Positions 36,157 to 43,268 of a stretch of 64,000 nucleotides of DNA are shown in pieces. The number at the start of each line of letters is the position of its first letter. Within the stretch, counting starts at the first letter, position 1. The translations under genes and the position numbers were made by a program. The DNA comes from Barnesiella sp. WM24 (GTDB taxonomy: Bacteria > Bacteroidota > Bacteroidia > Bacteroidales > Muribaculaceae), in contig NZ_SPPC01000015.1 of the NCBI RefSeq assembly GCF_004570975.1, positions 19,336 to 83,335 on the forward strand, written 5' to 3'. The notes beneath the pieces were generated by a model. That model ran no database searches and was not told the origin of the DNA. It saw nothing but the letters and a program-made list of their open reading frames with translations.

Positions 36157-36376
36157 TGATGATTTAAGGGACAACTATGGTGTGGAAAATCCGTCGCAGA
36201 CAATCTTCAATCTATTTTATCCAAGGCTCCAAGCACTACGACCAATTCACATCAAACGTCGGCGAGCTGATGCAACTTGAACAAGATTTCATGAGCCATA
36301 TTGTTGGTGGCAGAGTAAACAACATCCTCGACTTAAACCGCATCTATGTCGAGAATATCGGAAATATATTTATTTA
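36157..36376 (+). pseudogene. Remnant 2 of the unrecognised ORF
   Basis: Homologous to 31651-31870 (DDLRDNYGVENPSQ through VYVENIGNIFI). It carries one extra T near 36209 that breaks the frame before FIQGSKHYDQFT, and a stop right after NIFI. It starts about 60 bp from the divergent RHS fragment, the same arrangement as remnant 3. Confidence 0.65.
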
Positions 36377-36424
36377 GCCTATGAAATTTTTGTAAAATAT
36401 GAATATATAAGCGTAAATGTCAAC

Positions 36425-36545
36425 AGTTCGGTAATTTTTGAGCAGACATAGCTGTATCGCACTGATACACAATAGTTTGCATTGATATTGAATTATTATT
36501 GTATCTTATTGATATTCAATTGAATATGCAAATTTTACCGAACTA
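36425..36545. mobile_element. MITE-like element with terminal inverted repeats (tentative)
   Basis: AGTTCGGTAA (36425-36434) and TTACCGAACT (36536-36545) are exact inverted repeats, extending with mismatches to about 17 bp and ending in TTTG/CAAA on the inner side. The 120-bp interior is AT-rich with no ORF. The size fits a non-autonomous transposable element; no flanking target duplication is obvious. Confidence 0.35.
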
Positions 36546-36582
36546 TTGTAAATGTGTAACCTTAATTATGCTATATACGAAA

Positions 36583-36606
36583 AGAGACTGCGCATGCGCA
36601 GTCTCT
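36583..36606. terminator. 24-bp perfect palindrome
   Basis: AGAGACTGCGCA followed directly by its reverse complement, preceded by AAA on the plus strand. It lies 87 bp after the end of the frameshifted immunity gene on the minus strand and may terminate that transcript. Confidence 0.5.
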
Positions 36607-36692
36607 AATATAGATTTAACTATCCTTATTGTACAAGCCTTATACTTATGGACTATATTTCAATTGGAATCGTTTCTTACGGTTAATAGTTG

Positions 36693-37126
36693 TTATTCAA
36701 ATGGAATAATGTTATAATTGTATTGATAGCCCCAAACCGGTATGTATATACCTTCTGAACGTTTCAAACAATATAATTTTAATTCATGAATACTATCAAC
36801 CGGCCAGATGAGCGTATGAAGAACAGTACAAGGCGAATTTTTGAATAGGTCACTCAATTCTTCCTCGACATAAAAGTCTCCATTTTTGCCCCATCGCAAA
36901 GTATCTGTTTTCATGGAGATTGGCTGACCGTATATTAGAGAAATTTGATTAGAATTAAGTTCACGAACTTTCAGCGAATCAAACGGAATCCAATCTGTTG
37001 GATGTCGTTCTGATTGAATGTCCTCAGATACTGTCCCTTTGTAGGGACAGTATCTGAGGACTTTTCACGGCAACTGATTAAACCCAGTGCGAGAACGATA
37101 ATCATATGAACCAAAGTGCTTCTCAT
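36693..37126 (-). pseudogene. Candidate immunity lipoprotein for the zincin RHS toxin, split by a palindrome
   Basis: ATG 37126 overlaps the toxin stop (ATGA), the usual coupling of toxin and immunity genes. The first frame reads a signal peptide with lipobox GLISC (Cys19), then stops at about 36971. The mature part continues in another frame: SERHPTDWIPFDSLK, NSNQISLIYGQPISMKTDT, then DFYVEEELSDLF to the stop at 36693. The frame changes across a perfect 19-bp inverted repeat (37020-37061). Without it the two parts could form one lipoprotein of roughly 130 residues. No known family is recognised. Confidence 0.65.
37020..37061. repeat. Perfect 19-bp inverted repeat inside the immunity gene
   Basis: GTCCTCAGATACTGTCCCT (37020-37038), loop TTGT, then its exact reverse complement (37043-37061). 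It sits just after the codons for the lipidated Cys of a minus-strand lipoprotein gene and separates its two reading frames. Confidence 0.85.
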
Positions 37127-38526
37127 TGATATGGTTCTCTGTTATTTTTATTCCGTTTCTCAGTTGTTCGGTTCCAATTAAAGAATCTCCCAAGTGTTGG
37201 AACATATTTGCTAATGGAGACCCCTAATGATTCCTGGTGCTGGTCCAAGACTCCCTTAAATAAAATTGTAAGGGTTCCTGAGCTAATTTTGCTTTTTTGG
37301 AAAGTAGGAACTGCCATTATATCATCAGCCCATTCAGGTGCTACTAATTTTCCATAATTGGGGCTCTTTTTATCTGTAACATATTTGTCAGTTATACCCA
37401 TTATATGACCAAACTCATGAGAAACAGGGCAATCATCTTCGATGCTTCGCCCTCTCCTTCCTTCGTTGCGAAGTTGACCTCTATTCATATCATCTTTCGT
37501 CACATGGGAAGTTTTAGTATTATCAACAACCTTCATATAATTATTGATGCCGTCATATTTCTGAGCTTCATTTTTGCCTTGAACTCTCACGTCTACATCC
37601 CAAGTGACATTATAGGTTTCGCCCTTATATTTCACAGCTTTTACACTGCCCCATTTGGACATAATGTCATTCTTGAAGATTTTAGCAAGTTCATTAGTAG
37701 CTTTCTTCCCAGTAAGAATAATATTGGCTTTTACAGTAATATTATTACCTTCAACTGAAATTTCAGCATCTTGCCCATCTGGATCAACGAATATTATGGG
37801 ATTATTGTATGCGTAACAATAACTTGTAATATTGGGGTATTTGCCTTCCATTGGATCGGTTGACATCCAAATGCTGAGACGCGGGTCATAGTAGCGGGCA
37901 CCGTAGTAGTACATACCAGTCTCCTCATCGAATTCTTTCGCGTTGAAGAGATAAGGCGTGTTCCATACGTTGTTGCGCTCCTCGATGAATACTTCGCCGA
38001 AGGGAACATACTCGATATGCTGAACCACTTCACCGTCAAGGTTGGTGATAAAGCTGGAGCTGCCGAGGTGGTCGGGGTGATAGAAGAACTGCAAATTCTC
38101 GTAGTTGTCGGGGTCTTTGAACGACCGCGAAACCGCGCGGGCCTGTGTCTTCCGTGCCTCCGCAACAGCCGCCTCCATAGAGCCGTCATTGCAGCAGAAT
38201 CCTTCGCCGTCCGCATAGTTGTCGTTGTCGGTGCCGTTGTAAGGAACATCGAAGAACTTGTAGTTGTCCTTGATGACCTGCTGCTGTGCGGCATACTTCG
38301 ACTTGTAATCAACCGAAAGACCATCGGTGTTGGTAGAGCCGCCGGAGAAAACTCCGTTGACATAGACCTGATCGCTTTCGCCCGATGTCTTGACTGTGCG
38401 CTCTCCATCGGCGTCGTACCAGTAGTTGGACACGAAGCCGTTGTCGTCAACTGCAAGCAGACGATTCTCCTCATCCCAGATGAGCTTGCGCTCACCGACA
38501 CTGTTATCCCTATGTCCGTCAGTCAT
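37123..38526 (-). CDS. RHS cassette with C-terminal zincin (HEXXHXXGXXD) toxin domain
   Basis: 467 residues. Residues 1-250 are the RHS C-terminal part: YD-type repeats (RKLIWDEENRLLAV, NYWYDADGERTVK) and the RHS core FFYHPDHLGSSSFITNLDGE and YYYGARYYDPRLSIW, ending at VDPDGQ (residue 251). The remaining 216 residues are a distinct toxin domain with H370-E371-F-G-H374-I-M-G-I-T-D380, the HEXXHXXGXXD metzincin zinc site, and a possible Met-turn at DDIMAV (M404). No upstream export domain is present, so it is an orphan cassette joined directly behind the previous immunity gene (14-bp gap). The stop overlaps its own immunity gene (ATGA). Confidence 0.85.
   Translation of the reverse strand: MTDGHRDNSVGERKLIWDEENRLLAVDDNGFVSNYWYDADGERTVKTSGESDQVYVNGVFSGGSTNTDGLSVDYKSKYAAQQQVIKDNYKFFDVPYNGTDNDNYADGEGFCCNDGSMEAAVAEARKTQARAVSRSFKDPDNYENLQFFYHPDHLGSSSFITNLDGEVVQHIEYVPFGEVFIEERNNVWNTPYLFNAKEFDEETGMYYYGARYYDPRLSIWMSTDPMEGKYPNITSYCYAYNNPIIFVDPDGQDAEISVEGNNITVKANIILTGKKATNELAKIFKNDIMSKWGSVKAVKYKGETYNVTWDVDVRVQGKNEAQKYDGINNYMKVVDNTKTSHVTKDDMNRGQLRNEGRRGRSIEDDCPVSHEFGHIMGITDKYVTDKKSPNYGKLVAPEWADDIMAVPTFQKSKISSGTLTILFKGVLDQHQESLGVSISKYVPTLGRFFNWNRTTEKRNKNNREPYQ
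37911..38199 (-). repeat. RHS-core direct repeat, copy A (copy B at 39949-40213)
   Basis: About 265-290 bp coding the RHS core (from around ARAVSRSFKDPDNYENLQ to NAKEFDEETGMYYYG) is nearly identical to 39949-40213. Differences are mostly silent. The repeats are direct and offer a substrate for cassette exchange by recombination. Confidence 0.85.
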
Positions 38527-38540
38527 AACCCAGTTGGTGT

Positions 38541-39074
38541 TTACATAGATTTACGATACCTTTTATTCCATTTAGAGATTGAATAAAGTGGTATTAATAT
38601 AGTTAAAATGCACAAGGAAATAATTTTTAGCACTTTAAAATGTTTATATTTTTGTATTAAATTAGTCCTCCACGGGAGATCTTCTTTATGTGGAATTAAT
38701 TGGAATAAGTTTTTGTTTTCGATAGAATCATTATTGCTGGCATTTAGGCAGTAATCTTCCGTCATACCATTTTCAGTCTGGCATTGTATATATATAGCAG
38801 AATCATAAATAGCATATTTCTCAATAAGCATAATTTTGTTATTAGATCCATTCATTCTAAATCCAGGGCCAGCGATTCTAAACCCGTCGATATCTAAAAC
38901 ACGAAATTCCTCATATTCATCTGTTTCAAAGCTATTCTTATTCGGCAAATAGTTATTGTTGAAAATAAAGGATTGAATGCCATAAAATCTTCCTTCATAA
39001 TCTAATGCAATGAAGCAAAATAATGAAGCAAATGACACTATTAACATAAATATTTTTCTTGCATTTCTTTTCAT
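38541..39074 (-). CDS. Candidate immunity protein for the upstream RHS toxin
   Basis: 177 residues with an N-terminal TM helix (IFMLIVSFASLFCFIALD) and a C-terminal TM helix (LKIISLCILTILIPLYSIS), so about 120 residues lie outside the membrane between them. No family is recognised. It starts 65 bp after the stop of the RHS gene at 39140-40558 and ends 14 bp before the next RHS cassette, the position expected for a cognate immunity gene. Very AT-rich. Confidence 0.6.
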   Translation of the reverse strand: MKRNARKIFMLIVSFASLFCFIALDYEGRFYGIQSFIFNNNYLPNKNSFETDEYEEFRVLDIDGFRIAGPGFRMNGSNNKIMLIEKYAIYDSAIYIQCQTENGMTEDYCLNASNNDSIENKNLFQLIPHKEDLPWRTNLIQKYKHFKVLKIISLCILTILIPLYSISKWNKRYRKSM

Positions 39075-39139
39075 TTTAACATTTGTAATATAGGCGTTGC
39101 AGAATATGATAACAATCCTGCAACGCCCTATAGTTAATA

Positions 39140-40558
39140 TTATTTCACTGGTTTGAAATAGAATGTGAATTTTCTTGGAAGATAATGATAAGGCTTACCT
39201 CCAAATCTTTCAAGATTCGGTCCCATTCCATCAGGTTTTGTCTTAGTCCATTCGTTGATGTATGGAATTTGTCCAAGAAATTTTTCATCTATGAAGTCAG
39301 GATCCCAGAATCCATCTCTCGCGAAAATAGAGTAAGAAACAGAAGATGTATTACCATTAGTAGATACGGAATAATCTACATTGGTATGTCCTATATGAAA
39401 AATCTTATCTGTTAAATCAATAGAAAAATTACCTTCTGGTGCAACTTTTTCATTAGTGATTTTATGATGTTTCTGTTGGAATTTTTTGTCAACAATTACT
39501 GAGAATGTTGCTCTATCTCCGACATCAGCAGATTCTCCGTTTCCATATAAGTAATGTAAAACCGCTTCTGTATTGTTATTTACACGTAGAGCACTTTTGG
39601 GGCGTTCGTGAATCCACAGAGTTTTCTTTTGTAAAACAGAGCCTTCTGGAATATTAGGACTATTTCTTTTATTGAATGAAATGCCATTACGTACCAAGAA
39701 CGTTTTGGCATCTTTATTCTTAACTCCAAGGAAAGTCGCAAGAGTTTGAACATTATCTTTCTTATTAGCAACCAAATTCCCATTATTATCCCACTCCCAA
39801 TTACCCGTAGGATCAGAAAATCTTATAGGATTATTGAAGAATGCTCTATAAGGGGTCCATGCTGGAGCATAATCTGCTAATTTATCCATGCTTATCCACA
39901 AACTCAGCCTTGGTTCATAGTACCTTGCCCCATAGTAATACATACCAGTCTCCTCATCGAATTCTTTCGCGTTGAAGAGGTAAGGCGTGTTCCATACGTT
40001 GTTGCGCTCCTCGATGAAGACCTCGCCGAAGGGGACATACTCTATATGCTGCACCACTTCACCGTCAAGGTTTGTGATAAAGCTGGAGCTTCCGAGGTGA
40101 TCCGGATGATAGAAGAACTGCAAGTTTTCGTAGTTGTCGGGGTCTTTGAACGACCGCGAAACCGCGCGGGCCTGAGCCTTCCGAGCCTCTGCCACAGCCG
40201 CCTCCATAGAGCCGTCGTTGCAACAGTCATCGACTTTAGTCGCTTTGCTCGCAAAGAATCCTTCACCGTCGGCATAGTTGTCGTTGTTCATAATGGATGC
40301 GCCTCCGCTGTTGACAGTGAGATTGCTCAGACGGCGACGGTTGTCGTATGAGTAGGTAATCATCTTTCCTTCCTCAGCCATGTTCGCAGTCTGCTTTGTC
40401 AGGACATTGCCGAGCGGGTTGTAGGTGAACGACGTGATGACGCTTGCCGGGTGGTTGACCTCCGTGCGGCGGTCTCCCATGTCGTAAACCGACGTGGTAA
40501 CGGGAATCCTCCCGACACCTCTAAATCCGATAATATGGTCTGCGACACGTTGTTCCAT
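39140..40558 (-). CDS. RHS unit with unrecognised C-terminal toxin domain
   Basis: 472 residues from ATG 40558 (MEQRVADHIIGFRGVGRIPV). It has RHS/YD repeats at the start, the RHS core (FFYHPDHLGSSSFI, YYYGARYYEPRLSLW) to about residue 250, and a C-terminal domain of about 220 residues after FSDPTGNWEWDN (AKTFLVRNGISFNKRNSP, ILHYLYG-type segment, FHIGHTNVDYSVS, RDGFWDPDFIDEKFLG). No catalytic motif is recognised, although two conserved-looking His residues lie in FHIGHTN. The N-terminal export part of a full RHS protein is missing, and a stretch between residue 80 and 95 looks like an internal deletion. A -7 box directly before the ATG suggests independent, leaderless expression. Confidence 0.8.
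   Translation of the reverse strand: MEQRVADHIIGFRGVGRIPVTTSVYDMGDRRTEVNHPASVITSFTYNPLGNVLTKQTANMAEEGKMITYSYDNRRRLSNLTVNSGGASIMNNDNYADGEGFFASKATKVDDCCNDGSMEAAVAEARKAQARAVSRSFKDPDNYENLQFFYHPDHLGSSSFITNLDGEVVQHIEYVPFGEVFIEERNNVWNTPYLFNAKEFDEETGMYYYGARYYEPRLSLWISMDKLADYAPAWTPYRAFFNNPIRFSDPTGNWEWDNNGNLVANKKDNVQTLATFLGVKNKDAKTFLVRNGISFNKRNSPNIPEGSVLQKKTLWIHERPKSALRVNNNTEAVLHYLYGNGESADVGDRATFSVIVDKKFQQKHHKITNEKVAPEGNFSIDLTDKIFHIGHTNVDYSVSTNGNTSSVSYSIFARDGFWDPDFIDEKFLGQIPYINEWTKTKPDGMGPNLERFGGKPYHYLPRKFTFYFKPVK
39949..40213 (-). repeat. RHS-core direct repeat, copy B
   Basis: Partner of 37911-38199. A second repeated block, 40345-40520, matches 35890-36060 in the truncated fragment (VGRIPVTTSVYDMGD through TANMAEEGKMIT). 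Confidence 0.8.
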
Positions 40559-40561
40559 ACG

Positions 40562-40569
40562 CAAAGTTA
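40562..40569 (-). promoter_or_regulatory. -7 box at the start of the RHS unit (leaderless)
   Basis: TAACTTTG on the minus strand ends 3 bp before ATG 40558. The truncated RHS fragment has TAACTTTT at the same distance from ATG 36098. A -33 element is not clear. Confidence 0.5.
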
Positions 40570-40604
40570 GTCAAATTATTCGGGAATTAAAACTGTAATG
40601 TCGC

Positions 40605-40798
40605 GATGATTTACGGCGCGGGACAACTATGGTGTGGAAAATCCGTCACAGGCTATATTCAATCTATTCATCCAAGGCTCCAAGCACTATGACCAGTTCA
40701 CATCAAACATCGGTGAACTGATGCAGCTGGAGCGGGACTCAATGAGCCGCATAGTCGGAGGTCGAGTAAACAACATCCTTGACCTAAACCGCGTCTAA
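40605..40798 (+). pseudogene. Remnant 3 of the unrecognised ORF
   Basis: Matches DNYGVENPSQAIFNLFIQGSKHYDQFT through VGGRVNNILDLNRV of remnants 1 and 2 and stops at a TAA after NRV. Extra bases near 40615 disturb the frame at its left end. It lies back-to-back with the RHS unit, as remnant 2 does with the RHS fragment. Confidence 0.65.
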
Positions 40799-40828
40799 TT
40801 AGCGATTTGTTTGAAGAACTCAGTCTTC

Positions 40829-40851
40829 GGGTTTGAAAACCCAGTTTTTTT
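40829..40851 (+). terminator. Intrinsic terminator after remnant 3
   Basis: GGGTTT-GA-AAACCC hairpin followed by AG and seven T's. Confidence 0.65.
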
Positions 40852-40927
40852 CTGAGGTCGAAAAACTTATCGTCAAGAGGTATAATAGGACAATAAGAAA
40901 AGTAATAGCCAGAAGCGGGAATAAAAA

Positions 40928-40953
40928 AGGGTTCACACATCAGTGTGAACCCT
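40928..40953. terminator. Bidirectional terminator next to tRNA-Pro
   Basis: Stem AGGGTTCACAC / GTGTGAACCCT with an ATCA loop, flanked by an A tract on the left and a T tract on the right. It ends the minus-strand tRNA-Pro transcript and insulates the RHS region. Confidence 0.8.
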
Positions 40954-40959
40954 TTTTGG

Positions 40960-41032
40960 TCGGGGTGAGAAGACTCGAACTTCCGACCTCCACGTCCCGA
41001 ACGTGGCGCGCTGCCAACTGTGCTACACCCCG
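40960..41032 (-). tRNA. tRNA-Pro (anticodon CGG)
   Basis: Read on the minus strand: acceptor CGGGGTG/CACCCCG, D arm TAGCACAGTTGGCAGCG, anticodon stem CCACG/CGTGG with loop TTCGGGA (anticodon CGG), T arm GGAAGTTCGAGTCTTC. No CCA is encoded. Confidence 0.93.
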
Positions 41033-41156
41033 AGCGCCTTTAATTTCGACCGCAAAGATAAGACTTTTTCTTGATATAACAATCACTTTTATGCAGGATT
41101 TTTTCACTGCATGGTGAAAAGTTGATTTTTTGCACAGGTTTATGGATGGAAAAGCG

Positions 41157-41164
41157 TAAATTTG
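41157..41164 (+). promoter_or_regulatory. -7 box before the Ig-like lipoprotein (leaderless)
   Basis: TAAATTTG lies 5 bp before ATG 41170. The nearest TTTG upstream (41129) gives a 24-bp spacer, longer than consensus. It selects 41170 over the upstream in-frame ATG at 41122. Confidence 0.5.
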
Positions 41165-41169
41165 TGGCT

Positions 41170-43254
41170 ATGAAAGGCAATGAGTCAACATATATGCAAC
41201 TGCTTGCCGGTGCAGTCATGGTGTCGCTGCTCGGAGCATGCGCCTCGATGGGGCGTCCTACAGGAGGCGACTACGACATCGAGCCGCCGGTCTATGTCAG
41301 GAGCAATCCTGCAATAGGCAGTACCGGAGTGAGCCGCAACCACATAACCATCGACTTCAACGAAAATGTCCAGGTAGAGGATGTAATGAACAAGGTGGTG
41401 GTGTCGCCCGCACAGAAAAATATACCGCAGATTACCGCCAACGGTCACAGGGTGTCGGTGGAACTTCGCGATACGATGCTCCCAAACACCACCTACACGA
41501 TTGATTTCTCCGACGCTATCAGCGACCTCAACGAGAAAAACGTGCTTGACGGATTTGCAATCGATTTTGCCACCGGCGACTCGATAGATTCGCTGTGTAT
41601 CTCGGGCATGGTGTTTGAGGCACGCAACCTTGAGCCGGCACAGGGGGTGCTCGTCGGTGTATATTCCGACATGACCGACACCACGATCACCTCTCTCCCG
41701 CTTGAACGCATAGCCAAGACCAACCAGCTCGGTCAGTTCACTGTGAGAGGGCTGAAGCCCGGCGACTATCACATCTTCGCCATCAATGACATGAACCGCG
41801 ACTATCACTGGAACCGCTCCGAGGACGTGGCGTTTTATGACGTAACCGTGTCGCCTAAGGCCGAGACGACTGTAACCACCGACACACTCACGGCAGCCGA
41901 CGGTTCTGACTCGATCGTGACATCAAGCGTCACACGATATTTCCCAAACGACATATTGCTGACATGGTTTAACGAAGGCTACACGCCGCAGTATCTAAAG
42001 GATTACAGCCGTCAGGAACGCCGCAAGCTGTTCATAAAATTTTCAGCACCGAGCGACACCCTCCCCGACATAAGACTGCTCAACGGCGTTGATTCCGGGC
42101 TCCCGATCGACAGCTGGGCCCGGCTGAATGCCACAGAGACACGCGACTCGCTCGAATATTTCATCACCGACACGGCAGTCATAGCCCAGGATACAATGAT
42201 GATCGAGATGCGCTATCTGCGCACCGACACGCTTGACCAACTGTCGTGGACAACCGACACACTGCGTGTGTTGTTTAAAGGTGCGCGCGAAGAGAAGCGC
42301 CTGAAAGAGGAAGCAGAGAAGAAAGCGGCCGACCGCCGCAAAAAAGCGGAGAAAAAGGGAGAAAACATCGACTCGATAGAAGCAGCCGAGGCAGCAAAGC
42401 TCACCTTCCTGAAAGTGTCGGCTCCCGGCGGAACCACCCAGGAGATTTACAAGCCGCTCTTTATAGATGTAGAGCAACCGCTTGACACCATAATCGCCGG
42501 CGGACTACACATGCTGATGCTCAACGACACGATATGGGACACCATCACCGCGCCCCCGCTTGAACGCGTCGACTCGTTCGGACTCCTGAAATTCAAGCTG
42601 GACATGAAATGGACGCCCGGCACAAAATATAAATTTGTCGTCGACTCAGCCGCCTTCATCGGCGCCTACAACGAGTGGAACAACACGTTCACACATGAGT
42701 TCTCGACCAGAAAACTTGAGGATTACTCCGCGCTCTACTTCAATGTAAGCGGAGTCACCGACTCAGCCGTGGTGGAAGTGCTCGACAAGGGCGACAAGCC
42801 TGTAGCCGAAGCCCCTCTACGCAACGGTGTAGCCGAGTTCCCGTACATGCAACCCGGCACCTATTACGCCCGCCTGTTCATTGACCGCAACGGCAACGGC
42901 AAGTGGGACACCGGCTCACTGCTCGACTCGATTCAGCCCGAGGAGGTATATTACTATCCTAAAAAGATTGTGCTGAAGAAAAACTGGGACGTGGAGCAGT
43001 CATGGAACATCTATGACACACCGATTGACCTTCAGAAGCCAAAAGAGATTATAAAGAACAAGCCGAAGACAGCCAAGAAACGCCGCCGCAACAAAGACGG
43101 CTCATATGTCGACGACGAGAACGACCGCCGCGACCAGGATGAAGAAGACGACCCCTACAGCGACGGCAACTTCTTCGGACCCGGCAACAGCAACGGCACC
43201 CGCAACTTCGGCAACGGAATGAACGGATTCAACAACCGCGGAGGATACCGCTAA
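41170..43254 (+). CDS. Ig-like (Big_5) domain lipoprotein
   Basis: 694 residues. The signal peptide ends in LLGAC, followed by an Ala-Ser-Met-Gly stretch and a PTGGDYD motif common in this Bacteroidetes family. An Ig-like Big_5 domain follows (VYVRSNPAIGSTGVSRNHI, TIDFNENVQVEDVMNKVVVS, PNTTYTIDFSDAISDLNEKN; about residues 40-135). Later come a FTVRGLKPGDYHIFAINDMN carboxypeptidase-regulatory-like segment, a Lys/Glu-rich coiled stretch (about 370-405) and a Gly/Asn-rich tail. It is probably anchored in the outer membrane with a structural or glycan-binding role. It is the first gene before DUF3822-rsmD (14-bp gap). Confidence 0.85.
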   Translation: MKGNESTYMQLLAGAVMVSLLGACASMGRPTGGDYDIEPPVYVRSNPAIGSTGVSRNHITIDFNENVQVEDVMNKVVVSPAQKNIPQITANGHRVSVELRDTMLPNTTYTIDFSDAISDLNEKNVLDGFAIDFATGDSIDSLCISGMVFEARNLEPAQGVLVGVYSDMTDTTITSLPLERIAKTNQLGQFTVRGLKPGDYHIFAINDMNRDYHWNRSEDVAFYDVTVSPKAETTVTTDTLTAADGSDSIVTSSVTRYFPNDILLTWFNEGYTPQYLKDYSRQERRKLFIKFSAPSDTLPDIRLLNGVDSGLPIDSWARLNATETRDSLEYFITDTAVIAQDTMMIEMRYLRTDTLDQLSWTTDTLRVLFKGAREEKRLKEEAEKKAADRRKKAEKKGENIDSIEAAEAAKLTFLKVSAPGGTTQEIYKPLFIDVEQPLDTIIAGGLHMLMLNDTIWDTITAPPLERVDSFGLLKFKLDMKWTPGTKYKFVVDSAAFIGAYNEWNNTFTHEFSTRKLEDYSALYFNVSGVTDSAVVEVLDKGDKPVAEAPLRNGVAEFPYMQPGTYYARLFIDRNGNGKWDTGSLLDSIQPEEVYYYPKKIVLKKNWDVEQSWNIYDTPIDLQKPKEIIKNKPKTAKKRRRNKDGSYVDDENDRRDQDEEDDPYSDGNFFGPGNSNGTRNFGNGMNGFNNRGGYR

Positions 43255-43268
43255 ACTCACTCACGATT

